A stretch of DNA of 64,000 nt, from positions 310,001 to 374,000 of the forward strand of contig NZ_JAAAPJ010000001.1 in assembly GCF_009909145.1 (NCBI RefSeq), written 5' to 3'. The notes under the pieces were generated by a model. It was given only the letters and a program-made list of their open reading frames with translations. It was not told the DNA's origin and did no database searches. Both the position numbers and the translations under genes were made by a program. Shown one piece after another: positions 18,052 through 26,931 of the stretch. Within the stretch, counting starts at the first letter, position 1, and every line of letters starts with the position of its first letter. Source of the stretch: Corallococcus silvisoli. GTDB taxonomy: Bacteria > Myxococcota > Myxococcia > Myxococcales > Myxococcaceae.

Positions 18052-20472
18052 GTGGACGCGAACCCTGGCGCACCGATTTCCGCGGAGCCCGCCCAGCGGG
18101 TGGACGAGGTCCGGCCCGGCTGGCGCTGGATGCTCGGAGGTCTGTCGCTGGTGCTGCCGGCGCTCTTCTTCTTCCGGGCGACGTTCTCCTCCGACGTCTT
18201 CCTGGCGGGGGACACGCTGCGGGCCTTCTACCCGATGCGCGCCTACTGGGCGTCGCGCGTGTCGCGGGGCGAGTTCCCGGACTGGTTCCCCTACGACGGC
18301 TTCGGGCAGTCGTTCCCCGCCATCTTCATCTCCGGCGTGTTCCACCCCACGACGCTCCTGCACCTGGTGCTGCCCTTGGGCGTGGCGGTGAAGCTCACCG
18401 TGCTCCTGTGCTTCCCGGTGGCCTTCCTGGGAACGGCGGCGCTGCTGCGCGAGTGGGGCGTCCCCCGAGCAGGCGCGCTGTTCGGGGCGCTGACGTTCAC
18501 CTTCAGCGGGTACCTGGTCTGCATCACCAACAACCCCACGTACCTGCTGCCCGCCAGCACCGTCCCCGCCGCGTTGTGGGGCGTGCTGCGCTTCGTGCGG
18601 CGCCCCACGCCCGCGCGGCTGACGGTGGGAGGAGGGTTGCTGGCGCTGGTCGCGTTCGGCGGGGATGCACAGGCGTTCGCCGTCACCCAGGCGCTCGGGG
18701 TGCTGGTGGCCCTGGCGGAGCCCGTGACGGCCCCCGGGACCTGGGCCCGGCGCCTGGGGGCCTGTCTCCTGATGGTGGCCACGGGGGGGCTGCTGGCCGC
18801 GCCTCAACTGTTCCCCGCCGCGGGGTTGCTGCTGACGGGGGAGCCCGGGGCACGCTCGGTGACGGAGGCGCAGTACTTCTCGCTGCACCCGCTGCGGGTG
18901 GGGGAGCTGCTGCTGGGCCCGTTCCTCACGGATCCGGTCGGGGTGCGCGGCATCCCTGAGGTCGCGGTGCGCAAGCTCATCTTCGTGGGGGGCTTCACCC
19001 GGGCGTGGGTGGACTCGCTCTACGTGGGGACGCCCGCGTGCGTGCTCGCGCTGGCGGGGCTGGGGGCGTCGTGGCGCCGGGGGCGGACCTGGGTCTTCGT
19101 GGGCGCGTGGCTGCTGCTGGTGTTGCTGGTGCTGGGCTCGGCGCTGCCCGTCTACGGCTGGGTGTACCAGCTGCTGCCGCTGTGGCGGCCCTTCCGCTAC
19201 CCGGAGAAGCTGGCGTCCTTCGTGGTGCTGGGGCTGGCGGTGGGCGCGGGGCTGGGCTGGCGGCGGTGCCTGGGGCCAGGAGGTTCTTCGCGCGCGGTCA
19301 TCGTCGCGGGCGTGGGCGTCGCGGCGCTCTGCGCGGCCGTCGCGCTGGGGGAGGCGCTGGGCGGGGTGTGGACGCGGGGCTGGGTGCTGCCGCACTGGCC
19401 GGACATTCCGCGGGCCGCGAGGGAAGGCCTGTCGGGCAACGTGGTGCGCATGGGGAGCATGGCGGCGGGGCTCGCGCTGGCGTGCGCGGTCCTGGCGTGG
19501 CGTCCCCGGCTGGGCGCGGGGTGGCTGGTGCTCCAGGGCGCGGCGCTCTTCCTGGAGAACGCGCCGCTTTATCAGGTGTCTCCGGTGGAGATCCTGGAGA
19601 CGCCGCCTCCGCTGGTGGCGCGGATCCGCGCGCTCGTGCCGGAGGGGGAGCCGGTGCGGGTGAACACGGTGGTGAAGGCCTACGGTGCGCCACCCCTGGC
19701 CGGCTACGAGTTCCGGGACCGGTTGAGCCTGGGGCAGGTGGCGGTGCTGGCACCGGACACGTCGGTGTTCTGGGGCATCGAGAGCGCGGCCAGCTATCTG
19801 CCCGGGAGGAGCACGCGGCTGCTCCGGTTGATGGCGGATTCCCGCCGCTGGGCAGGGGAGCTGGCTCCGCGCCTGTCCACGCCCTACTCGGTGGTGCGCA
19901 CGGAGGAGCTGCGAGGGGCGGGGCCGCCACCGGGAGGACGGGTGGTGGCGGAGGATCCGCTCTTCGGGTTGTCGTTGATGGCCCACGCGCAGGCGCCCGC
20001 GCGCATCCATCTGGCCCGGCCGGAGTGCGTGGCCTCGCTCGATGAGGCGCTGCGGCGGATGCTGGCGCCGGAGCCGTTCGCGCCCGGCGACGCCATCGTG
20101 GAGTGCGCGGCGCCGCTGGAGGCCGGCGCGGGGACGGGCTCGGTGCGCGTCACCCGCGAGTCGCCGGAGCGCTTCACGGTGGAGGTCGCGGCTGACGGAC
20201 CTTCGGTGCTGGTGATCAACGACGCCTACCAGCCCGGCTGGTCCGCGACGCTGGATGGTGCGCCTGTTCCCATCCTCCCCGCCAACGTGGCGGTGCGCGC
20301 GGTGGCGGTGCCGACAGGCAGCCACACCGTGATGCTGCGCTACCGGACGCCGGGGTTGCTCCCGGGGCTCTGGGTGGGCGCGCTGACGCTGGGCGCGCTG
20401 GCGGTCGCGATGGGCGTGACGCGGCGCCGCGCGGGCAAGGGGAGCGCCGTGCCGTCCGGCGCCTCCGGCTGA
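18052..20472 (+). CDS. YfhO family multi-pass membrane protein (GT-C-like)
   Basis: 806 residues with about twelve hydrophobic segments over residues 25-570 and a C-terminal periplasmic domain (SPERFTVEVAADGPSVLVINDAYQPGWSATLDG) that is characteristic of the YfhO family. The early loop LAGDTLRAFYPMRAYWASRVSRGEFPDWFPYDGFGQSFP carries the acidic residues expected of a GT-C lipid-linked glycosyltransferase. YfhO in Gram-positives glycosylates lipoteichoic acid; the acceptor here is unknown. The GTG at 18052 is the first start in frame but has a weak ribosome-binding site, so GTG near 18100 or ATG near 18130 are possible. Confidence 0.85.
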   Translation: MDANPGAPISAEPAQRVDEVRPGWRWMLGGLSLVLPALFFFRATFSSDVFLAGDTLRAFYPMRAYWASRVSRGEFPDWFPYDGFGQSFPAIFISGVFHPTTLLHLVLPLGVAVKLTVLLCFPVAFLGTAALLREWGVPRAGALFGALTFTFSGYLVCITNNPTYLLPASTVPAALWGVLRFVRRPTPARLTVGGGLLALVAFGGDAQAFAVTQALGVLVALAEPVTAPGTWARRLGACLLMVATGGLLAAPQLFPAAGLLLTGEPGARSVTEAQYFSLHPLRVGELLLGPFLTDPVGVRGIPEVAVRKLIFVGGFTRAWVDSLYVGTPACVLALAGLGASWRRGRTWVFVGAWLLLVLLVLGSALPVYGWVYQLLPLWRPFRYPEKLASFVVLGLAVGAGLGWRRCLGPGGSSRAVIVAGVGVAALCAAVALGEALGGVWTRGWVLPHWPDIPRAAREGLSGNVVRMGSMAAGLALACAVLAWRPRLGAGWLVLQGAALFLENAPLYQVSPVEILETPPPLVARIRALVPEGEPVRVNTVVKAYGAPPLAGYEFRDRLSLGQVAVLAPDTSVFWGIESAASYLPGRSTRLLRLMADSRRWAGELAPRLSTPYSVVRTEELRGAGPPPGGRVVAEDPLFGLSLMAHAQAPARIHLARPECVASLDEALRRMLAPEPFAPGDAIVECAAPLEAGAGTGSVRVTRESPERFTVEVAADGPSVLVINDAYQPGWSATLDGAPVPILPANVAVRAVAVPTGSHTVMLRYRTPGLLPGLWVGALTLGALAVAMGVTRRRAGKGSAVPSGASG

Positions 20473-20507
20473 CGCATCGGTGGGGCCTCCGCGCGGCTTC
20501 CTGGCTG

Positions 20508-21374
20508 CTAGTTCGGCGCGGGCGTCGCGGTGGAGGCGGCCCCGTGCGCGGGCGGCGAGGCGTGTAGGGTTCCGACGGAGTAGGTGCCGTCGTAGCCATC
20601 CGGGTCGTCGGCGCTCTTCTGGAGCGTGATGCCCAGGGGCTGCTCCGCGCCCCGGCCGCGCAGCGGCTGCTGGCCACAGGTGTCCGGCGTCATGCCCCGG
20701 CAGATCCACGCGCTCCCCCCGGCATTCGCCAGGTCGAGCGACACCAGCCCGGGCTCCGCGTCGAGCAGCTGGTGCGTCATGAACCGGAGCTTGCTGTCCC
20801 AGGGCGCTCCCATGTCGCGGCGCGCGTGCAGGTTTCCCACGAGCACGATGAAGGTGTCCCCGCGCGCCTGGCTCCGCGCCTGACGGAGCTGGTCGGCCAT
20901 GGTGGTGTCGCGGTCACTGCCGCCTGGATCGAACGCCACCACCCGCACGGACAGCCCCGCGTGTCGCAGCTCCCGCACGCGCTCCAGCAGTTGCCGCATG
21001 GCCTCGCTGCCGCGGCCGTCCTGAACAGCGCGGTTCCAGAAGGCGCTGTCGGTCGGCATCCCCGCCGTCCCCGCCTCCCCCTCGACGAAGGTGTCGATGC
21101 GCGCCTGTTCCTCCACGGGCAGCTCCAGCGCCAGCCGCACCGGCTGCCCCAGGGCCGCCGCGTGACACGCCAGCCGCGCCGCGAAGGCCGGCGCCTCCTG
21201 CGTGCCGTGGATCTCCCCCAGCACGACGAAGGCGGAGGGCTTGAGCACCGCCTCCATGCCAGCAATGGCGGGACCGCAGTCCGCGCGCACGGGGGCCGTC
21301 GCCGTCTCGCGTGCCGTCCGGCATCCGGTCAGGACGCAGGCGGCCGCCAGCAGGGAACGCAGGGACAGTCGCAT
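20508..21374 (-). CDS. ChaN-like (TIKI/EreA superfamily-like) lipoprotein
   Basis: 288 residues with a lipobox VLTGC (Cys18). The mature part has the metal/heme-binding pattern of ChaN-type proteins: FVVLGEIHGTQEAP near residue 50, LALELPVEEQARIDTF, and FIVLVGNLHARRDMG near residue 195. ChaN proteins of other bacteria bind heme at the outer membrane, and related folds are metalloproteases or esterases. Function here is open. The start ATG follows AAGGAGgttccatccc. Convergent with the YfhO gene, 35 nt apart. Confidence 0.7.
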   Translation of the reverse strand: MRLSLRSLLAAACVLTGCRTARETATAPVRADCGPAIAGMEAVLKPSAFVVLGEIHGTQEAPAFAARLACHAAALGQPVRLALELPVEEQARIDTFVEGEAGTAGMPTDSAFWNRAVQDGRGSEAMRQLLERVRELRHAGLSVRVVAFDPGGSDRDTTMADQLRQARSQARGDTFIVLVGNLHARRDMGAPWDSKLRFMTHQLLDAEPGLVSLDLANAGGSAWICRGMTPDTCGQQPLRGRGAEQPLGITLQKSADDPDGYDGTYSVGTLHASPPAHGAASTATPAPN

Positions 21375-21443
21375 GGGATGGAACCTCCTTGGGACAACCG
21401 TGAGGCCGCAGTCTCGCTTGGCTCCCCAGGCGTTCGGGGGGCG

Positions 21444-21479
21444 AAAACACGACGGCCCGCCCCCAGGTGGGAGCGGGCC
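21444..21479 (-). terminator. Possible intrinsic terminator after the membrane-protein operon
   Basis: On the minus strand, arms GGCCCGC (21479-21473) and GCGGGCC (21460-21454) form a 7-bp stem, extendable with one bulge. A TTTT run (plus-strand aaaa, 21444-21447) lies 6 nt after the stem. It sits 40-75 nt beyond the stop of the 21520-22407 gene. The short T-run makes this tentative. Confidence 0.4.
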
Positions 21480-21519
21480 GGTCCTGGCCGCGTGCGTCAG
21501 CTCGACGCGACGGGTCGTG

Positions 21520-22407
21520 TCAGGCGGTGGGGACGACGACTCCGGTGCTCGACGCGGGCTGGGCCGCGGTGAGCGCGGAGCGCTGCAACCACCCGGCGAG
21601 CCCCAGCATCGCGAGCCCCGAGGTGCGCAGCGTGCGCAGCAGCTCCACCGCTTCGGCGGGGTTGCCGGGCAAGAGCGGCGCCAGCCACTCGCGCGCATCG
21701 TAGAAGAGCCACACCGCGCCGGACATGCCCATGGCCCACCACACCCACGCCAGCCGTCCGCCGCGCAGCATGTACGCGACGCGGAGGATGGGCGCGACGA
21801 GCAGGATGGTCATCATGTCCGCCAGCGTGGACGCCAGCGCGATGACCGCGGTGCACGTGGTCGCGAAGTCCTGGCCCAGGTGCCCCACCGCCGCGACGAG
21901 CGCGGGCCCACCCACCGCGAGCGCGGCCACCGCGGACACGGCCCACAGGAGCGTCGCGCGAGGGCTGGGCGGCGGCTGCAGGCCGGACTGCCGGTAGGTC
22001 CGCGCCAGCAGCACCAGCGCGAACGTGGTGCTCACGTTCGCCAGCACCACCACGCCCATGCGCACCGGCAACAGCGGCGAGTTCGTGAAGGGCACGTCCG
22101 GCACCGCGTGCATCCAGTAGCTGCGCAGCGCCGTGCTCACGAGCGACAGGCCCGCGCCCACCGTCAGCAGGCCCCACACCCGGCGCAGGTAGTCGCCCCG
22201 CGCGAACGACAGCGCCGCCGCCGCCGTGCCCAGCACCGCGAGCAGGCCCACGGTCCAGCCCGCCGCGTCGCCCACGAGCGCCAGCTGGCGCCCATCCTGG
22301 AAGGACGTGGCCACCGCGGCCAGGTGCACCAGTTGGAGCACCACGACGGTGCCCATCCAGGGGGCCACCCTGCTGGCGGCGCGACCCGAAGGGGGGTGAG
22401 GGCTCAT
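21520..22407 (-). CDS. Hypothetical eight-helix membrane protein
   Basis: 295 residues with about seven to eight hydrophobic segments (VVVLQLVHLAAVATSF, AAGWTVGLLAVLGTAAAALSF, VWGLLTVGAGLSLVSTAL, MGVVVLANVSTTFALVLLA, LLWAVSAVAALAVGGPALVAA, IALASTLADMMTILLVAPIL, WVWWAMGMSGAVWLF and a C-terminal one). No family recognised. Its ATG overlaps the stop of the preceding small gene as ATGA, so the two are translationally coupled. Confidence 0.7.
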   Translation of the reverse strand: MSPHPPSGRAASRVAPWMGTVVVLQLVHLAAVATSFQDGRQLALVGDAAGWTVGLLAVLGTAAAALSFARGDYLRRVWGLLTVGAGLSLVSTALRSYWMHAVPDVPFTNSPLLPVRMGVVVLANVSTTFALVLLARTYRQSGLQPPPSPRATLLWAVSAVAALAVGGPALVAAVGHLGQDFATTCTAVIALASTLADMMTILLVAPILRVAYMLRGGRLAWVWWAMGMSGAVWLFYDAREWLAPLLPGNPAEAVELLRTLRTSGLAMLGLAGWLQRSALTAAQPASSTGVVVPTA

Positions 22408-22676
22408 CGCAGCTTCTCCATGGCCGTCGAAATCTCTGTGAGGATGACCTTCGTGTGCAGTGCACCGATGAAGGTGTTGAGCATCGGCTTGAGGCCCTCC
22501 AGGAGCTGCGGCAGCTCCTGCACGACCACCTGCTCCGGAGGTCGCTTGAGGGCCCGCAGCGCGGCGGTGTGGATGGCCATCTTGGCGGTGAAGCCGCCAA
22601 GGAGCGGCTCCAAGTGCTTCATCAGCACGTCGTGCCAGCCGGGTGGGGGTGGGGGGGAGGACGAGGGAGTCTGCAC
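22404..22676 (-). CDS. Small helical protein coupled to the membrane protein
   Basis: The GTG at 22676 has a nearly perfect Shine-Dalgarno (GGAGGTGA, 3 nt upstream). Longer in-frame starts (for example ATG at 22715) lack any site, so this start is chosen. The 90-residue product has a Pro run near the N-terminus (SSSPPPPPGWHDV) and then a mostly helical body (LMKHLEPLLGGFTAKMAIHTAALRAL, LLEGLKPMLNTFIGALHTKVILTEISTAMEKL). No family recognised. The ATGA overlap with the membrane protein suggests the products act together. Confidence 0.6.
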   Translation of the reverse strand: MQTPSSSPPPPPGWHDVLMKHLEPLLGGFTAKMAIHTAALRALKRPPEQVVVQELPQLLEGLKPMLNTFIGALHTKVILTEISTAMEKLR

Positions 22677-22808
22677 GTCACCTCCGCGGGGGGAAGACCC
22701 CCAGCGTAGTGACATTTTGGGATCAGCACGAGGGCCTGGCTGCCCTCGAACCCGCACAAAACGCTCGGGTCGGCCTGTTTTCCCCGCGACCTCTGGAAAG
22801 CGGTGCGG

Positions 22809-23165
22809 CTAACGGCGGCGCGGCTTCTTGTCCTCGGCCGGCTTGGCGACCGGCTTGGGCTCGTGCGGGCCCTTGAGGATGTCCTCGAAGCGGGACTTCT
22901 CCTTGCGCTTCTTGAAGAAGAGGGCGGTGCGGCCCAGGAGCTGCGCGAGCTCCGAACCGGTGGCCTCCGCGATGCGGTCGGCGCCTTCATGGCGGCCATC
23001 CGGGCCTTCGTTGATCTTGACCTTGATGAGTTCGTGGTCGTGCAGCGCCTGCTCGACGGCGGCGATGACGCCCTCGGTGACGCCGGACTGTCCGACGAGG
23101 ACCACGGGCTCCAGGTGGTGCCCGAGGGCTCTCAGGTGGCGTCGCTGTTTCCCGGTGAGGGGCAT
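22809..23165 (-). CDS. yhbY: YhbY-type CRM-domain RNA-binding protein
   Basis: 118 residues. The CRM domain covers residues 1-95: MPLTGKQRRHLRALGHHLEPVVLVGQSGVTEGVI is the classic opening with the GxxG-like VGQSGV loop, and LLGRTALFFKKRKE closes it. YhbY binds the large ribosomal subunit precursor and acts in ribosome assembly. The C-terminal tail is Lys/Pro-rich (KPVAKPAEDKKPRRR). The ribosome-binding site is AAGGAGA. It is encoded 33 nt upstream of the J-domain gene's stop, in the same direction. Confidence 0.92.
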   Translation of the reverse strand: MPLTGKQRRHLRALGHHLEPVVLVGQSGVTEGVIAAVEQALHDHELIKVKINEGPDGRHEGADRIAEATGSELAQLLGRTALFFKKRKEKSRFEDILKGPHEPKPVAKPAEDKKPRRR

Positions 23166-23198
23166 GGGGGGTGTCTCCTTGAAGAAAAGGGGCGCACC

Positions 23199-25925
23199 CT
23201 ACTTCTTTTGGGACGCCATGCGGATCTCCCGCATCGCATCGATGTGGTCCGGTTGCAGCTCGACCGTCCGCTTGAAGTGCTTGAGGGCCCCGGCCGCGTC
23301 GCCGCTCAGCTTGGCGATGACGCCCAGGAAGTAGTGGGCGGGGGCGCACCGCTCGTTGCGCTTGATGGCGGCCTGGATTTCGCGGAAGGCCTCCGGCTGG
23401 GCGGCCTTCTTGTCCGGGGCGGCCAGGAAGCGCGCGTAGCCCCGCCAGGCGAAGAACTCCGGCTCCTCGGCGTTGAGGGCGATGGCCTCGTTGAGCATCT
23501 TCACGGCTTCTGGGTACTTGCGCGCTTTCACCAGGATGCAGGACTTCTGGAAGAGCTCCTCGGCCTGGAGGATGGCCTGGACATCCACGCCGTCCCCTCC
23601 GCCGTTCTTGAGCTCCTCCAGGTAGGCCGCGCGGCTCTTGTCGTCCGTGAGCGTCCGGTACGCGTCCCCGACGTAGGCGAACACCTCCGCCTTGAGCTTC
23701 TCCAACTCGGGCGGGGCGCCCTGGGGCAGGGTGTCCGGGTGGTAGAGCTTGGCCAGACGGAAGTAGGCGATCTTCACCGCGCTGCCTTCGGTCTGTTCGG
23801 TGAGGCCGAGCCGCTGGAAGTGGTTCTGCCCCTTCATGGTCACGGCGAGCTGGCGCAGCGCGGGCAGCTCGTCCGACCCGGGCGCGGCGCTCGACGCCGC
23901 GGGGGCGGCGGCTGGAGCACCGACGACGGGCGGCGCGGGCCGTGCGACAGGGGCCGCGGCGGGGGCGGCACCGGGAGGGCGGGGCGCTACACCAGGGCCG
24001 GCCGTGGGCGCGGCGCCAGCGGGGGCTCCCGCAGGCCGAGGCGCGGCACCCGGGCCCGCGGCGGGTGCGGCGCCAGGCGCACGGGGCGCCGCAGCCGCGG
24101 GGGCGGCACCGGGAGGACGGGGCGCTGCACCCGGGCCGGCCGTGGGGGCGGGAGTGGCGCCAGGAGGGCGGGGCGCTGCACCCGGGCCGGCCGTGGGGGC
24201 GGCACCGGCGGCGGGAGCGGCGCCAGGAGGACGGGGGGCTGCACCGGGGCCGGCCGTGGGGGCGGCGGAGCCAGCGGGACGGGGCGCGGCACCGGGGCCG
24301 GCCGTGGGCGCGGGAGTGGCGCCAGGAGGACGGGGAGCCGCGCCAGGACCCGAGGCGGAGGCTCCGGCCGCCGTGGCGGGCCCTGCGCCAGGACCGGCGG
24401 ACACGCCTGGAGGCGTCATGGGCACGGCGCCCGGACCCGCGGCGGGCGCAGCCGAGCCCACCGTGGGCACGGTCCCGGACGGACGGACCGGTGCCCCAGG
24501 TCCCTGGGCGCCGCCAGCCTCGGGGCCGGGACGCGCCGCCGCCGTGGGGCCGGAGGCGGGCGGAGGCGGGGCCGCCTGCGTGCGGGTCGCCGCCGCGAAC
24601 GAGACGCCGTTCAGCTCCTTCAGCAGGAACGAGACGCGCAGCAGATGCTCCGCGTCCTGGGGCACGTCCTGCAGCAGCTGCCCCAGCGAGCGCACCCCGT
24701 CGATGAAGGCGAGCGCGCGCACCTCATGCGGCGTCAGGCGCAGCTCGCTGGAGGCCACGCGCCCTCCGGACTTCATGATGGGCATCGGCAGCACGTACGC
24801 GAGCCGCCGCTTGAGGTCCGCCGTCGGCACGCGGCGCACCTGGTCGCTGAGCAGGGCCCAGCGGTTGCCCAGCGGCATCGCCTTGTGCGCGGGCAGGTCG
24901 CGAAGCTCGAAGGTGAAGGTGCCGGCCTCGGCGCGCAGCGCCTTGCCCAGGATGCCCAACGCCCGCTGCGCCAGCTGCGCGAAGGCGGTCGCCGGCTGGA
25001 GCAGGCCCAGCCCGAAGAGCGCCGCCAGCAGGTCTCCCCCGAAGCGCTCCCGCGCGCCTTCCGCCTGCTGGAGCTGCTCCGCCGTCAACAGCCGCGCGCC
25101 CAGGAGCGACACGCCCAGCGCGTCCTCCGCGTGCGACGAGTCGACGAACTCCGGGCTGCCCTTGCGGAAGTGCACCGACAGCGCCCGGTCCGAAAGCCCC
25201 AGCGTCAGCAGGCCCGTGTGTTCGCCCGCGGCGATGCGACCGTAGAGCTGCATGGGCGGGCACTGCGCGAGCTGACCCTGCGGCGGCACGGTGTTGGAGC
25301 CGTCATCCACCGGCCCCTGTGGCGCCTGCGCGGGGGGCGCCGCCGCGGTGGCCGGAGCCCCCGCCGGACGGGCCGCCGCGGCCGGAGGCGCGACGGGGGG
25401 ACGGGCCGGAGCCCCGGGACCCGGAGGCCGCGTGGCGACAGGCCGCCCCGAGGCGTCCACGGCCGCGCGCGCCACTGGCGCCGGACTCCGCATCGCGCCG
25501 GGACCCGCCATGGGCGTGGCACCCGGGCCCGCCATGGGCACCGCGCCAGGACCGGCCATGGGCACGGCGCCCGGACCGGCCATGGGCACGGCGCCAGGAC
25601 CGGCCATGGGCACGGCGCCCGGACCGGCCATGGGCGCGGCGCCAGGGCCCGTGGGCGGCGCGGCGGGGCCGGGCGGTGGCGGAACGACGGGCGCGGTCCT
25701 CAGCGACGCGGGCGCGCCATCCCCCCACAGCTCGCGCGGGAACACGTCCCGCACCTCCGGGAAGCGCCATGGGAAGGCGAACTGGAGACCGTCGGTGGAG
25801 ACCTGGAGCTTGCCCTGGATGGAGCCGCTGTCGATGAGCAGCTCGATGGTGGGCCCGGTCAGCGGCCCCCACGTGGTGCCCCGATCGTTCCGCACCCAGT
25901 ACTGCCGGACCTCACCCTCCGCCAT
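23199..25925 (-). CDS. GYF-like / DUF4388 / DnaJ / TPR multidomain protein
   Basis: 908 residues. Order: a GYF_2-like domain (residues 5-60, [26 protein letters not shown]); a Pro/Ala/Gly linker with six near-identical 8-residue units MAGPGAVP; a DUF4388 domain (about 220-370, [29 protein letters not shown]); a very long Ala/Pro/Gly linker (about 420-690); a J domain with intact HPD ([10 protein letters not shown]); and TPR-like helices to the end ([31 protein letters not shown]). DUF4388/J/TPR proteins are typical of myxobacteria and are thought to be signalling or scaffolding proteins. The ATG at 25925 is preferred to one 18 nt upstream. A relative is encoded at 60905-62455. Confidence 0.82.
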   Translation of the reverse strand: MAEGEVRQYWVRNDRGTTWGPLTGPTIELLIDSGSIQGKLQVSTDGLQFAFPWRFPEVRDVFPRELWGDGAPASLRTAPVVPPPPGPAAPPTGPGAAPMAGPGAVPMAGPGAVPMAGPGAVPMAGPGAVPMAGPGATPMAGPGAMRSPAPVARAAVDASGRPVATRPPGPGAPARPPVAPPAAAARPAGAPATAAAPPAQAPQGPVDDGSNTVPPQGQLAQCPPMQLYGRIAAGEHTGLLTLGLSDRALSVHFRKGSPEFVDSSHAEDALGVSLLGARLLTAEQLQQAEGARERFGGDLLAALFGLGLLQPATAFAQLAQRALGILGKALRAEAGTFTFELRDLPAHKAMPLGNRWALLSDQVRRVPTADLKRRLAYVLPMPIMKSGGRVASSELRLTPHEVRALAFIDGVRSLGQLLQDVPQDAEHLLRVSFLLKELNGVSFAAATRTQAAPPPPASGPTAAARPGPEAGGAQGPGAPVRPSGTVPTVGSAAPAAGPGAVPMTPPGVSAGPGAGPATAAGASASGPGAAPRPPGATPAPTAGPGAAPRPAGSAAPTAGPGAAPRPPGAAPAAGAAPTAGPGAAPRPPGATPAPTAGPGAAPRPPGAAPAAAAPRAPGAAPAAGPGAAPRPAGAPAGAAPTAGPGVAPRPPGAAPAAAPVARPAPPVVGAPAAAPAASSAAPGSDELPALRQLAVTMKGQNHFQRLGLTEQTEGSAVKIAYFRLAKLYHPDTLPQGAPPELEKLKAEVFAYVGDAYRTLTDDKSRAAYLEELKNGGGDGVDVQAILQAEELFQKSCILVKARKYPEAVKMLNEAIALNAEEPEFFAWRGYARFLAAPDKKAAQPEAFREIQAAIKRNERCAPAHYFLGVIAKLSGDAAGALKHFKRTVELQPDHIDAMREIRMASQKK
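25507..25650 (-). repeat. Six 24-bp tandem units in the J-domain gene
   Basis: Units start every 24 bp from 25507 and each encodes MAGPGAxP. The inner four are nearly identical in DNA (gccatgggcacggcgccc-type), so this is a recent in-frame expansion within a disordered linker. Confidence 0.85.
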
Positions 25926-26033
25926 GTGCCGTCCTGCTCCCATTCCCGCGTGACTGCCGGGAAGCCGGAATTTTACCGCCGCCCGCGCCCACCTCCAAGC
26001 GGACGCTCCATTCCAAGGGAGCGGGCAGGCGCC

Positions 26034-26855
26034 TCAGGGCGTGGCGCCCTCCAGGGCCGCCAACCCCACGTTCGCGAGACACGCCGCGTCGGCCTGCTGT
26101 TCGGCGGGCGGGTCGAAGCAGAACACCTCGCTGTCGAACACCTTGCAGATGCCGGCGGGGGTGCCCGAGCACGCCACCTTGCCGTACGCCGTGGTGCAGT
26201 TGTACCCGCACACCGGGCCCGTCTCGCTCAGCTTGCACTGGGGCGCCGGCAGGTCGCGGCCCCACGCGCAGAGCGCCGCGGGCGACGGGTCGAAGCAGGT
26301 GACGCTGCCGTTCTGCGCCTTGCACACGCCCATGGGCGTCTTCGCGCACCGCACGCCCTCGGAGGCGTTCACGCAGTTGAAGCCGCACGCCAGCTGCAGG
26401 CCGTTGCTGACACACTGCGCGCGAGGCACCTGCTTGCCGAACACCGCGAACACCGCGGCGGGCGGGTCGAAGCAGGTCACGTTGCCACCCTGGCTCCGGC
26501 ACACGCCCGACGGCGTCTTCGCGCACTTCACCTTGCCGAAGTCGGTGACGCACCCGTAGCCGCAGCCCACCACCCCGTCGATGGTCTTGCACTCCGGCTC
26601 CGGCAGCGCGGCGCCGTACGCCTTCACCACGTAGGCGGGCGGATCGAAACAGACGGCCTGCCCGTCGATGACGGTACAGCGGCCCTGGAGCGTCTGGGCG
26701 CACCGCACGCGCTGTCCATCCGACTTGCACCCGTAGCCACAGGACACGTGCCCGTCCAGGGCGCGGCACGTGGCGGTGGTCGCGTCGGGCGGTGAGGGCG
26801 GCGCGGCGAGCGTCAGCGCCAGCACGGTCATCAGGGTCGCGAGCATGGACCGCAT
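26034..26855 (-). CDS. Secreted protein of four Cys-rich repeats
   Basis: 273 residues with a signal peptide (MRSMLATLMTVLALTLAAP). The mature part is four tandem repeats of about 60 residues. Each has the pattern C-x(9-10)-CGYGC or CGFNC/CGYNC, then x(8-10)-C-A/S-x-T-P-x-G-x-C, and ends V-x-CFDPP or CFDPS. Six cysteines per repeat imply three disulfides each, so the protein should be exported and oxidised. I do not recognise a database family; proteins with this CFDP signature look myxobacterial. The start at 26855 is preferred over Met 9 nt later or 27 nt earlier because GGGGG lies just upstream. Confidence 0.75.
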   Translation of the reverse strand: MRSMLATLMTVLALTLAAPPSPPDATTATCRALDGHVSCGYGCKSDGQRVRCAQTLQGRCTVIDGQAVCFDPPAYVVKAYGAALPEPECKTIDGVVGCGYGCVTDFGKVKCAKTPSGVCRSQGGNVTCFDPPAAVFAVFGKQVPRAQCVSNGLQLACGFNCVNASEGVRCAKTPMGVCKAQNGSVTCFDPSPAALCAWGRDLPAPQCKLSETGPVCGYNCTTAYGKVACSGTPAGICKVFDSEVFCFDPPAEQQADAACLANVGLAALEGATP

Positions 26856-26931
26856 TGACCCCCAAGCTTCGACCGCGCGCAAGTAAGGGTGCTAAGCGGG
26901 CGCCACCCGCGACGAGGAGGCGGGCCCCACC

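Noticed and set aside
17914..20709. Upstream extension of the hydrolase frame to 1304 codons on the minus strand
   Set aside because: The extension is antisense to the YfhO gene, has Arg/Pro/Gln/His-rich noncoding character, and the true protein starts at 17913.
22803..26795. A 1330-codon plus-strand open frame
   Set aside because: It covers yhbY, the J-domain gene and the Cys-rich gene antisense. Its Gly/Arg/Thr-rich repeats are the reverse of the Pro/Ala linker codons.
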